Notes: a model not told the origin generated them from the sequence alone. 64,000 nt of DNA from Fragilaria crotonensis (GCA_022925895.1 JAKSYS010000217.1:1-64000), one strand, 5' to 3'. Counted from the stretch's first letter, positions 35,214-46,028 are shown. Numbers and translations: made by a program.

Positions 35214-36774
35214 ATGGCAACAGCAAAGGGTAAGAAAGCAAGGGCAAAGAAAAGGGGAACTCCAATAGTAAGAGGTGTGCTTGTAGCAAACAATGCAAAC
35301 ACAGGAAGCCCTGGTAACAACAGGAGGGTTAGTGGCCATAGAAATGGTGAAGTTGAGTCACCATCAGTACTGGAACGACTTGGACAAAGTAATTCTCAGG
35401 AGGCAAACGATGGGGGCGGTTTGGAAAATGCACGCGGTTCTCCATACAGAGATGCTGCATTGACCACTCCGTCGTCCACTCCTCCTACGGGAGTGGACGC
35501 CCTTCCAATTGGAGGGGTTACCAACGCAGCCGTGAGAGTATTACAGCAACAACGTAGTCTTATGGCAGGACCACAGATAGGTGACAGATCGGGAAATGGT
35601 GGACGCATTTCTACGTTCAGAGATGCTGCAACAACAACCAATCTGATGGAATCGCTCAGACAACAAGTCCAAGTAAGGAGGGAAACGCCCCTAACAACGA
35701 CAACTACTGGAAACGGCGGACCACTACGAAGGGTTATTGGTGATCAAGCTTCCCAGAATCGTGATTTTCCATCGGCAACTACTGATGGGTTGATGGAGGA
35801 GGTTGATGAGAATACCCCACCTTACATTCATGCTGCGCTTGGTAGGGATGAAGATGACGATCTGATGGACAACACAGAAACACAACTGTCTGGGAAATCT
35901 CTGTCATACAGGAAGGCCAGACATTGTCAACAAACACATGTAACGCATCGTATACAGAACTTGGTAAAGAAAGTCATCTTCAGAAAACTCAAGTTTGTGA
36001 CCAACGATGCTCTGTTCTGGAAGGCGATGAAGGTTGTCATTGACGCTGAGGATCCTGTGGAGCAAAGTCGGTTTGTGAAGATATACAAAACATGTGTCCT
36101 TCAGAGTCTGAACACAAAGAGGAGTACATGTGAACAGGCGGGTGCAAAGATTGCTAGGGAGCTCCTTATTGCAAAGAATCATCCTATTGGGTCGAGAGCC
36201 CCCATACTCAGTGGAGACGCTTTGCAAGTTGAGAAGGTCAAGAACTGATCACGAGAGAGGCATTCCACTGGTTTATTGGAGAATTTCTTGAGTGCGTCTC
36301 TGGTAGGAGGGTATGGGGAAGGAAAAAGTTTACCCACAAGGTGTCGGATCCAATGGAAAGGGGAAGTGCAGAGAAAGTTGTGACTGTGTCAGATGAAGCG
36401 TTTGCCATTCTTGTTTATGAAAACTACATTGATAAGTGGTTGCGGAAATACACCTGTGAGCGACAAGGGGTACAGGGTGAAAACACAAGTGAGATTGAGA
36501 AGAGAATTAAAGGAAGATACACTGCAGGAACAACAACACGAGCAGCAAACATAATGTATGGGGGGTGGAGTGATGAGGGCCTCATCCGTTCAATCAGTTG
36601 TGCAGATTGGTGGCAATCGACCGACAGAATGAAAATGCAGCGCAGATGGAGGAACAGGTTCTTCAGAGGCTGAGAGAACAGAGGTATGGAATTGGTGGAA
36701 TTAATGATGGCACGGAACAACCTGATGAATCAATGCTGCGATGGGAGCCTGTGGAGGCATTTTGTGAATTGTAG
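35214..36774 (+). CDS. Third accessory gene of the DNA transposon
   Basis: ATG 35214, very close to ACAATGG context. First a basic N-terminus (KGKKARAKKRG), a long Ser/Thr/Gly-rich disordered region, then a helical conserved part (RIQNLVKKVIFRKLKF). The frame closes at 36248, but the next frame continues directly (GQELITREAFHWFIGEFLEC) and carries VSDEAFAILVYENYIDKW and YTAGTTTRAANIMYGGWSDE. A second shift at a short T run near 36,590 leads to NQLCRLVAIDRQNENAAQME and a stop at 36772-36774. So the true product is probably about 519 residues. No named domain; the basic head suggests nucleic-acid binding, and the GGWSDEGL-(I)RFN segment looks like a conserved helical motif. It is presumably an accessory transposition protein (inference). 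Confidence 0.55.
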
Positions 36775-37117
36775 AATAGGAGAAACTTCAATGCAAATCT
36801 GTCACCGTATAAATATGAATAGTCACTGTTATGTTGTTACACGTAATAATTTTAAGTCAGATGGTAAACTGCAATATTACGTGTGAGTAAAAAATGGCGA
36901 ATTCGAATATAAATGTTACAGAGCTGCACTGGACTCAAAATTTTTTGTTTCTTTGGGTCGGCAAATGGTACACTTTGGTGCAGAGAAACAAAAAATTGTG
37001 AATTGTAAAAAACATACTACAGTGCTCAGACAAAATTATTGAAGTGTACAAAATAGTTACAGGCGTGTACTGGACTCAAAGAAAAAATGTACAGTGTAAA
37101 ATTTATTTTACAGTGTA
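36775..37117. repeat. Right subterminal region of the DNA transposon
   Basis: AT-rich, with CTGGACTCAAA twice (36,929 and 37,070) and AATGGTACA once (36,964; two more near the left end). Arrays of short subterminal motifs that bind transposase are usual in CACTA-type elements. Confidence 0.55.
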
Positions 37118-37995
37118 ACATCTGCAGCCTTCTGATGGATCGGCTGAAGGGATGGGCCCAGCCCCAGGAGCAAATCCTAATTCGTATCGGTCTGAAGCGT
37201 ATGGAATGTTGGCCATGTTGTGTTTTTTGAAACGCCTCGCAGAGTTTACGTACCAACATGAACCGTGGTGCGGCACACTCGCGACCGATAGTTTGAGTCT
37301 GGTGGAGACGGTTCTTGGCATTAAACGGAAACCATCTGTGATGGAGGCCGCGGTATCGGAACCGGAACCCGTGCAGCTTCCATTGGATCCTCTGAGCCCA
37401 GAATGGGACTTGATCGTTAATATCCGTCGGTTGCTTTGCGAAATGCCGGGGCTAAGCCTGGAACATGTACGAGGTCATCAAGATCGTCGCGGCACCTATC
37501 AGCGATTGAGTCTCTTGGCACAACTCAATGTGGATGCCGACGACCTGGCCAACACTTTCCAGCGTGAGTATGGCGCGATTCGACCGCTTGCCTTGTTGAC
37601 AGAGGAGGCTGGCGTTCACTTGATTACACCGAAGGGAACCGTCACCACGAAATATAAAACAGCCATTCGACATCAAGCGACCTATGGTCCATTATTAGCT
37701 CATCTTCAAGCACGAAATGGATGGAACGCTAGTGCGACAGAACGGATCAATTGGAAAGCGCACGCTGCATGCCTCCACAAGCGCATCAAGCGACGAGATC
37801 ACTACATCAAGTTAGTTCAAGAAATACTACCGACTAATCACCGGCAGCATAGACGGGATCCTAGCCGCAGAGGGTGTCCGGTGTGTCCGTGTGGTGATGA
37901 GGATTGGGACCATATTCTGCGATGCGCGCATTCGAGTCGAGCGGCGTGGCGAGCGAACTTACTCACGGTCATTGGAAAGACTTGTGCCAAATGGG
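37118..37995 (+). pseudogene. LINE RNase H remainder and zinc-binding tail (3' portion, truncated)
   Basis: Continues the RNase H from 24,879: MGPAPGANPNSYRSEAYGML with the catalytic Glu at 37,194-37,196, LATDSLSLVET with the next Asp at 37,287-37,289, and LEHVRGHQDRRGTY with the catalytic His region near 37,470. Then LNVDADDLAN, a linker, and a Cys/His cluster GCPVCPCGDEDWDHILRCAH (about 37,877-37,936), which fits the zinc-binding tail of such LINEs. The element stops abruptly at 37,995, inside coding sequence and without a 3' end, where repeat copy B begins. Confidence 0.85.
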
Positions 37996-38282
37996 AAGCC
38001 AGAGAGAAAAAATGCGGAGCCTTTGCGGAGTATTCTGATTTAGGGAAGGAACTTGTCGTGGCTCAGATGGGACAAGCTGAGGCACAGAGGAAATTTTCCG
38101 AGGCTGGAAGTCGGTTGGTTCTTGATGACCCCTCCGGTCTGCACAGCACGCTTATAGAACAGCTGGTTTCAACGGCTGCACGTGTTGCCGAAGTGGTCGT
38201 TCATATGGCTACAACGAACATGTTTCAAGTCACAATTTACATTCATCTAACAAGTATAAGGCTATCCCGTTCCATGCCGTAA
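37996..38282 (+). pseudogene. 3' fragment of the coiled-coil gene (copy B)
   Basis: Corresponds to the last part of the gene at 14314, beginning EKKCGAFAEYSDLGKELVV and ending LTSIRLSRSMP at 38,282. By chance it is in phase with the LINE RNase H frame, so 37,152-38,282 is one open frame of 376 codons that encodes an artificial fusion. In this copy the 95-residue tail is uninterrupted and helical, which makes it a better guide to the true C-terminus. Confidence 0.7.
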
Positions 38283-38342
38283 CATACGTCGCATACTAGG
38301 CGCCATTGCATGATTTCTGGCGCATCCAGGAAGTAATGTTGA

Positions 38343-39367
38343 TTAGGGTACCGGTACCTGCAGCTGAACAGAGAAGTAGCCGTTATAACCAGGGAAAAAG
38401 GAGGCCGGATACCAATGTTGAGCTCCCCGCGTAATTAATGCCACCAACGACCCAGACTTGACAATCGACTACTGTCATGGTGCTGATCGGCATTTTCACC
38501 TCCCAGACGCGGTGGCCCGTACCAAACGAATCCATCGCCTCCAAAGTAGTTGGGATTGAGGACGCAGGAGGGGGACTGGGCATTGATCCGGAAAGCCGAA
38601 ACTAGCCCGTTCAGGGTCCCAGACTGTCCATCATTACCCCAGTTCGCTTGGCCTGTCGCTTGCTGGAATTCGACCCCGTTACCCGGGTAGCTATTATCCT
38701 CGTTCCAAACACCAAATCCCAAGAGGTTGCCATTCGAAGTAGCCCCCTCTTGACTTGTCCAGCCGGTGATATCAAATGCCCCATAGATGAAATTGGCATC
38801 GGCTTTGAAATAAGCCGTGCCGCCACCGTTGCCGATCGTGGCGGTGGCTGCGCCGGTCCATTCATTGGGGCTGATTATCCCGTCGATGTTTGGGGGGTCG
38901 ATTACATTCACAGGAGAGTTCACACATCCAGTGGCAGGGTCGCAGCTGTCCACCGTACAGGCCTTATTGTCGTTGCAATCACGCTCTTTTGGAGGATTCG
39001 TAGGAGCACGCGTTGGAAACTTCGTTGGAGGGCGCGTTGGAGCGCGCGTTGGATAGCCTTTGCCTCCTTTCAATAGACGCTCCTCCGGATCGATGATGAG
39101 GCAAGCGCTCGTTGGAGCGCGGGTCGGAAACGTCGTTGGAGCGCGGGTTGGAAACTTCGTTGGAGCGCGCGTTGGAGCGCTCGTGCCCTTGCCTTGTTTA
39201 AGCAAACGATGCTCGTCTTGATCGATGCTGACGATGCTGTCCTTTTCAAGCTCGTCGCCAGTGGTGATCGAGTGGGGGGGGATGTTGTTCTGGGCACAGG
39301 CAGTGTCACCGAGAATGGCAATGGCCGCGACGAATCCAATGGACAGAGTCGGAATGGAAAGCTTCAT
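38343..39367 (-). CDS. Secreted protein with PT-rich linker and CBM9-like domain, copy B
   Basis: Start ATG 39367, signal peptide (MKLSIPTLSIGFVAAIAILG). Two blocks of [KFP/TFP]-TRAPT repeats separated by IDPEERLLKGGKG; then CNDNKACTVDSCDPATGCVN (four to five Cys); then the beta-rich domain from IDGIISPNEW through FGVWNEDNSYPGNGVEFQQ to the end. The frame is intact down to about 38,570, where a run of five G (four in copy A) throws it off. The C-terminus by comparison with copy A is VWVVGGINYAGAQHWYP...QVPVP, about 341 residues in all. Extracellular or frustule/wall-associated protein is likely; the carbohydrate-binding assignment is tentative. It is transcribed against the coiled-coil gene. 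Confidence 0.75.
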
Positions 39368-40551
39368 GGTCACAGTGAATACCTTTCTGTGTTGTGCGTG
39401 TTGTGTTGTCAGTGTTGTCAGTCGTCAGAGCAATTAAAGAGAACCCAACTGAATGGATCTATGCAGCAGCAGAAACAATGTTCCACTCCAGTACTTACGA
39501 GTAGATTGGGCTGACGACACGATAACTCGACGGCTTTTTCCCAAGTTATGAGAAAAGTGGATGCGAAATGAAAGTGGTGGTGTTCTCAATATTTGGATTG
39601 AGGATGGTGGCAAACATTTGGGGTTCGGATTTGGTTGACTTGATTGTTCGCTGGCATCGACACAAACGCTAACGATGGGCTAATGTTGTCATCGGTACTC
39701 CGAGACAAGATTGAAGTGCAGAAAGATCATCGATGGAAGATGGATAAAAAAGAACCGAGCAATACACTATAAATGAATTATGCATCAACCGGTACTTGTA
39801 CCAAAGTTTAACGGGAAGATACAGGAAGCTCTTGGCGTCTTCCTCTAGCAAAAGCAAGTTGCTCGAAGGAATGAGATCCAGCGTCACTCGAGATTGCGGA
39901 GAACTTCAGCTTGCTTTTTGCTAAGGAGACGTCACATAGGCAGCTCTAAATAACCATGAGCTAATGTTGTCATCGGTACTCCGAGACAAGATTGAAGTGC
40001 AAAGACGGATGAAAAAGAACAGAGCAATACACTATAAATGACTTATGCATCAACCGGTACTTGTACCAGGTGTCGTTGCTAATGGGACCAGGCTGGCGAA
40101 TTAGTAATTAACTCCGCAACATCAACGTCCGTTTGCACAGGTCAAGTGCTGATACTCGGCACATGTAAATGGCTCATCAAAGTTTAACGGGAAGATACAG
40201 GAAGCTCTTGGCGTCTCCCTCTAGCAAAAGCAAGTTGCTCGAAGGAATGATATCCAGCGTCACTCGAGATTGCGGAGAACTGCAGCTTGCTTTTGCTAAG
40301 GAGACGTCACATAGGCAGCTCTAAATAACCATGAGCTAATGTTGTCATCGGTACTCGAGACAAGATTGAAGTGCAAAAGATGGATAAAAAGAACAGAGCA
40401 ATGCACACTATGACATACAACTAGCTACCATGTACCCTTGTACTACTGGTACCACATAAAAATGGCTTTGAACCAATAGTTTCACAAGAGTTTTGACTTA
40501 CCAAATCTCGGCAGAAACACATAAATGTTTTACTAACAGTTCGTATCATAG

Positions 40552-41395
40552 ATCCTTCATTACCCTGTCAACAGCAATGAAGAATGATGAAAGTACTGGA
40601 GCAACATCTGAATTAGCTATCGATGATAAACAAGTCTTCGTTTTTGATTTACTGGGTCAAAGTCGTGTATAAATTTGTTTTCATGAATGAATAATATTTT
40701 ATATTCTGGTCTTGATTTATTTCACAAGTGTTCGGTAAATCGAAATGCGTATCGGTACAGGGTTTTGAACGAGATGTTTGTACCACAACGTGTGGTACAA
40801 ACGCCAAGTGGATTTCTCCTCGCAGACGTATGAAAATATCCAGAACTGTAATTTATAAAGATTTGGAGGGCATCCTCGGCGTGTGAAAAAGGGTCGTACA
40901 GAAATGTTTTGACGTCTCATCTACGGTATGCGTATTTGAAGAACTGAGCAATTATATTGCTTTTCTCTCTGCAGAACATACCTCTATTTGTTCACTAAGG
41001 AGAGCTTTACAATAGATCACGGTGTGAAATAATGAAAATTGCAGTGTTTTTGTGTAGAGGTCATTGAATTTCACATGAGATTGGTTCAAAGTCATTTTAT
41101 TGGGTCGAAGCCATTTTTATGTGGTAGTACGACCTGTCATTCCGGCGTAACATTTCGCTCCATTTTCCTTCTGCGCCCATGTCGTCGATGTTCCATCGCG
41201 TGCCTGCATCGTACGCTCATACACTAGAGACTACCGGTAGAGACCATTTGACCCATTAAGCCGTGTACCGATCCAGCCGGCCTCTCGGTAAAGACCGTTA
41301 CGACTCCTGTTTTGTATACTTTCCAAAAATGTACTTTATCCCAGAGTCAATAACGGTTTTTGCATTATTAATTGAATGCGCAATATCTCATCCGA
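40552..41395. other. AT-rich intergenic, no gene seen
   Basis: Unique DNA to the right of repeat copy B. Only short open frames without motifs. Confidence 0.5.
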
Positions 41396-41397
41396 TA

Positions 41398-42874
41398 CTA
41401 GTGTCTAAACGCCCGGGGGTTTCTTTAATTAACGACAAAGTTGTCTTTTTTAAAGATGGCCATTTTCGTACGTTTAGCAAGACGGTCAATGTGCGAAGTG
41501 TACCATCAACAACACAAAATTTGGCTTTGACAATGGCCGACCACCGGCATCAATATCATCACAGATCAGCCTTAGATTGATAAAGTTGCAATTGAAAGCT
41601 ATTGATTATTTACTGTAGAAGCTTTGTAGCTTGGTCAGAATGTATAACTTTCCCTCATGGTGTGGAAAATCAACATTGTCTCATGCACTCCAATGTGCCT
41701 TCATACCGTGAGCACCCGAGCAACCAGCAGTCCATTAATGTCAGAGTGTTCCACCATAGGCTTGTCTGCTTCCTCCATTGAGCCCTTGTAGAAGCAATAG
41801 TGCCGGGCATCTATCATGGTTTGTCATCGGTTGTGTAACAAGAGCGAGTTGCACCAGGCAGGTGGTGTCATCATATTAGTCGCTCTGACTGTCCTGCTGA
41901 CATGGCTCCCAGAAAGATTACTTCCATTGCAGCTGCTATTGTCCCATGCCAGCTTCTATTGATAGCAATACTGGATGCTGCGCTGTGATGGCTGTGACAG
42001 TGCATGCACAACATGAGCTTGCCATGTGGCAATTCTCACGTTGTAAGAGATCACCGAATTGAGTCATCATCGTCCTCCTCGTGTCATGCAGAGCGTTCAA
42101 CATCCTTGGCACAACTGCAGATGCTTGATCTTCATTGTTTCATCAGCACATTTGCAGCGCCACGGGTTTGGTCTTGAAGTCCCTTTAACTGAATCGCAAC
42201 ACACCATCCCGCCGGGGTACAAAGGCCTCTACTGTATTGCGACAAAAACTGAGCAGGGACAGGTCAAACATCACGATTGCTTCAAGCAATGCACCAAGAG
42301 GGAGAGAGTCTTGAGTCAGCATGTTCATGGCATGGTCACTGCAAGCCGTACACGGCATAAGATGTAAGAAATGGGGTGTTGATGCGATGGTTGTATTCGA
42401 AAAAAACTTGAGAAAAACTCATTCTCACAACTCAAGAAATAACAAAAGTTAGAGAATCACACCAAGTACATACCTCTTCTTTAAAGAATGTTCAACACCA
42501 TTGCGCTTGAGTGTTGTGGCTTAATCGAAGTGGAAAGCGATGAACTCAATGCGTTTGTTGCAGCCTCGAACGACTTGAGGTTATGTAGCCTGCGTACTTC
42601 GCGTACTGTACATCCGGGTATTATCCGAGCAAAAAAACTCGGAAAAATAGGCTTCAGTTTTGTGTTCCTGAACCTAAGACAGGAACTGTCGCTGACTAAG
42701 ATGACCTCATTTGGCCCACAAGGCTTGACTCAATGAAGAACACATTGGCCGTAGTTATTTTGGCAAAAAAGATACAATGACGAAGTTAAGGAAGGGCAAA
42801 AATCAATCTTTAATAATTAAAGATTTTACCACTGAGCGATCTTTAATTAAAGATTTCGGGCGTTTAGACACTAG
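41398..42874. mobile_element. 1.48-kb TIR element with TA target duplication
   Basis: Perfect 18-bp terminal inverted repeats, CTAGTGTCTAAACGCCCG at 41398-41415 and its complement at 42857-42874, each flanked outside by TA (41396-41397, 42875-42876). Just inside both ends is TTTAATTAA. TA duplication and short TIRs fit the Tc1/mariner group. No transposase is recognisable inside; the longest frames (42059-42367, 42488-42736) have no motif. So it is probably a non-autonomous or heavily decayed copy. Confidence 0.75.
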
Positions 42875-43156
42875 TAGAGTACCTTGTACCCCGAAGAACG
42901 ACGAAGGAGTGCACATGTGTGCTCATTGAGGTGGGAGGTACAGTACAAGTAGCACAGGGTGCACGGATTCTTCGTTCTTCCGGGTATTGACGGAGTCGAT
43001 TTGAGGCCTGAAACTGACATGCCACGTGGAAGCACATTGAAAATGTACTGATTCCCATGTAGGCTGTACGCGAGAGAAAATTCTGGATCACCGCGAATTT
43101 CAAGGTTTTGGTGAAAGATATACTGAAAACACCTTTGAGCAGTGGTTGCTCATTTA

Positions 43157-43590
43157 CGACGATAATGATCCCGGAAAGTGAGAGATGGGACTCCGGAAAG
43201 GAAAGTAGGGCGACAACGACGATGACTATGATGGTAAGGGCAAGAGAGGCAAGGGAGGCAAAGGAGGTGACGACCCTGGAAAGGGCAAGACGGGCGATGT
43301 ATGGTATGGGCAAGTGAGGCAAAGGATGCGACAACGATGACTCTGGAAATGGAAAGGAGGCGGAGACTCTGAAAAGGACAAGAAGGGCGGTGTATGGTAA
43401 GGGCAAGGGAGGTAAAGGAGGTGACGACGATGACTCCCGAAAGGAAAAGGAGGAGACTCCGGAAAGCAGGGCAAGAAGGGTGACGACAACGATGACTATG
43501 GTAAGGGCAAGGGAGACAACGAAGGTGACAGTGGAGACTCCGGAAAGGAAAACAAGGAGGAGACTCTGGAAAGGGCACGCCCTTTTTGGG
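43157..43590 (+). repeat. Degenerate minisatellite coding Gly/Lys/Asp repeats
   Basis: Purine-rich imperfect tandem units (GGTAAGGGCAAGGGAGGCAA followed by a GACGACGATGACTC part), about 100 bp per higher-order unit. On the plus strand they can read GKGKGGKGGDDDDSGKE, a low-complexity style seen in secreted diatom proteins. No frame stays open throughout, so this is a fossil or error-laden coding minisatellite. Confidence 0.6.
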
Positions 43591-44058
43591 CATAAATACC
43601 AGCAGTGTCGATGCAAACCCGACGGAAGCGCTGAGCACCGAAACGGAGAGCCTTTCCTCGAGTATTGGAATATAATGCATTTCGCCCCTCTTGTTATGCC
43701 CAATAATCGTATTAATTTGCATCACCACTCTCATCACTCCGTTATATCCACCGATGGACAAGCCCTGACTTGAAACCGTCCTCTGTGCAACGCCCAGCAG
43801 AAATGCTCTTTGAACGTTTTCCATGAAGCCTACACATATGCCTGTTTTACCTGCAATTGACTACGACTGAAGTCAAAACAAACCTCATTGGTGGTGGGGT
43901 TAACCGTGCATTGTATGCACGAGTGTGCATTTGGCTCCATTTTCTCGACATGCATCACTGTTCTGCTCCATTGAGCGGACTACTGACTAGTCTACTAGCT
44001 AGGTAAGTATTGAAACAGCACATTTATAGCGCGTTGAGTGGCTTTGCAAGTCTCATAA

Positions 44059-46028
44059 CTAGTCTGCCAGATCTTCACAAAGTCGACCTTCGGCGACAAG
44101 CCGACGCAAGTATGCGGTAGCTCCGTCTGAATCCAGTCCATTATGAGCTTCCAGCAGGTCCACGAATGTGGCCTCCACAGCAGCTCCGAAACTGCGCGCC
44201 CCGCCGCAGAGATAGACATGCGCTCCACGGTTTTCGATCCCGTCAATAATAGCACTCCCATGCTCTCTCACTGTCTGTGTCACAAGCTGGCACCTCTGAT
44301 CATCGGAAATGCATTCCTGAGAATAAGAAATGTACGCCGACGAAAGGGCTCCACATGATAAAGAATGGTCAATCAAGTCTTGATACACTTGGTCCGAGGA
44401 GAACGAAAACCCAAGAAGAGCAGTGACTCTCCCATGATGTTAGATTCTGACATCGATGCCACTCGATCCTCAAAAACGCACGAATGGGTGCAATTCCACA
44501 GCCACCGGCGATCATGATGATGGGAACTTGTGAATCTGACGGGAGTCGAAACGATGGATTGCTGCGAATCCCTCCGACAATGTGGCTGCCACTTGTTAGC
44601 GTCGACATGTAGCTTGTACACGCCTTCTCGAAAGCTACCTGTAGAGGAAACGTATTTGACGGGTCGATACGTGACCACGACCTGATGCGGTGCACCTTCG
44701 GAGACGAAGCGATCGAGTAGTATCGCGGCTGCATTTTTGGGAGCATGTGAAGCAAGTCCTGAAGTGGAGGCGCAGCTCCCGTCTCGTGTATCAAATTCAG
44801 TATAGTCCGACGAGGACCAGCAATGTATCCCTTATAATCAATATCGTCCACCTGTAAAGGTATCGCGCAAGCGACGGCGAAACAAAGCACCGAGGTCGAC
44901 ACAATGCGTGAGCGTTTCGTAAATACTGATACCAGCAGGATGTGGATAACCTGGCCCTCCATCAACAATCACCGAATGTGGACCTGTTGGTTTGTACAGC
45001 TGCAGGAGTGCATCAACCATGCATCTGGAATTGCGAGGATATAGAATGACATGGTCTCCGGCCTCATATGTAACGTTGGGCGGCAACTGTAGATATAGTT
45101 CGCGCAATCCTTGCTCTCCTCCGTCAAGGGACAATGTGCGGTGAGCGACAACTTCCATCCAATCGACATGATCCTGGTAGAAGGGAACATGCATCAAATT
45201 CTTATGAATCGACGGCAAAGCGACCGGAGGCCTTAGAAGAAGCGGTTCGTTCCTGGCTTTGGTTGGAGGAACAATATGCTGAACATTTCGCACGCTCCCC
45301 GAGTTGGGCGAGTCCTCAACAGGTGGAGTGTCTTCATCAGTCGCAGCTGTTCGAATTCGTCTCAATAGCCCCTCCATCCACTGATCAAAGTCATCTTCGA
45401 TGCAATCACCATCGTCACCAAGTCCCATGGGGTAGACTCTTTGAGCGCCCAGTTCTTGTAGTTTTGAATCCATGTTCTTGGCTATAACATTGTAGTGCTT
45501 CGGATGAGCAATCGAGTTGCCGAGTCCAAATAACGTATATTTGAGATTCATGGGCGAATCCCTCGTCATGAGCCAGTCGTAAAAGATGCGAGCGTTGTCC
45601 GGTGGCTCCCCCACTCCAGTCACGGACACGAGAATCACGTGGATGTCGTCAGCATTGGCATTGTGGATGTCGGCGCTCGATTCCATCGTACCCACCACTT
45701 CATTGAGCGCACGAATCTCTAGACTATCTTGTTTGTCGCCGTCCTTGGTATCGTGGCCTCCACCCCACCGCTCTTCAAGTTCCTGATGCAATTGCATTGC
45801 AAACATTTGGGCAGTTCCTCCTTGCGATCCGTAGAGGATTCGCACAACCGGTGGTCGTTGTTGTTGTGGCGTAGTTGAGGATGAAAAGCATCGAAATCTC
45901 AAGGACAATCTTCGACAACTGCTTCCTTTGTCCCATGATAGAGCAGACGACCTTCGTAGCAAACCCAAGACACTAGATTGGCCTTTCAAGTTCGGGGTTA
46001 GTGTTCGCAGTGCCTGCTGTATTGGCAT
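44059..46028 (-). CDS. Diflavin reductase (NADPH-cytochrome P450 reductase family), mitochondrial-type
   Basis: Passes electrons from NADPH through FAD and FMN to a partner protein. Start chosen at M 46028 (MPIQQALRTL); ATG 46079 is an alternative. The first 50 residues are Arg/Ser-rich without acids, like a mitochondrial presequence; there is no membrane anchor as in ER P450 reductases. FMN domain: RILYGSQGGTAQMFA, VTGVGEPPDNARIF, LFGLGNSIAHPKHY, GLGDDGDCIEDDF. FAD/NADPH part: YEAGDHVILYPRN, MQPRYYSIASSPK, IAGGCGIAPIRAFL, HVYLCGGARSFGAAVEA. Frame changes lie near 44,880 and in 44,370-44,460, where all motifs continue in another frame. This suggests base-run errors in a living gene, or an unseen intron at the first. 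Divergent from HCP with about 520 bp between. Confidence 0.85.

Larger units (their letters stand above)
24880..37117. mobile_element. 12.2-kb DNA transposon with transposase, dioxygenase-like gene and accessory gene
   Basis: Inserted in the LINE RNase H domain. It carries a 1148-codon transposase (+), a convergent 4.2-kb gene with a possible 2OG/Fe(II) dioxygenase core (-), and a third gene near the right end (+). Subterminal DNA has short repeats: AATGGTACA at 24,910, 24,933 and 36,964, and CTGGACTCAAA at 36,929 and 37,070. I see no good long terminal inverted repeat. The left end AGAAGGTTGGGGC and the inverted right end TACACTGTAAAAT do not pair well, so the ends rest on the ACATC duplication. 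The superfamily is tentative: CACTA (EnSpm) or Plavaka-like. Confidence 0.75.
37996..40551. repeat. 2.5-kb direct repeat, copy B
   Basis: Second copy of 14808-17351. Its left edge is fused to the truncated LINE and its right edge leads into unrelated DNA (GATCCTTCATTACC). Either a segmental duplication or the second haplotype joined on by the assembler. Confidence 0.95.

Noticed and set aside
24880-37117. Assignment of the 12.2-kb element firmly to CACTA
   Set aside because: The right end inverted begins near CACTG, but the left end does not match and the duplication looks like 5 bp, not the 3 bp usual for CACTA; the class is left open.
14808-40551. Copies A and B as giant LTRs of one retroelement
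   Set aside because: They hold an antisense gene with a signal peptide, lack TG...CA ends and have no primer-binding or polypurine tract; the element between them is a LINE with an APE endonuclease, which does not use LTRs.
42059-42736. Two small plus-strand frames inside the TIR element as a transposase
   Set aside because: No DDE or helix-turn-helix pattern found in either.
42864-43824. Long minus-strand frames rich in Leu, Pro and Ser over the purine-rich minisatellite
   Set aside because: They are the complement of the Gly/Lys/Asp repeat; several overlapping frames are open at once, which is a composition effect.
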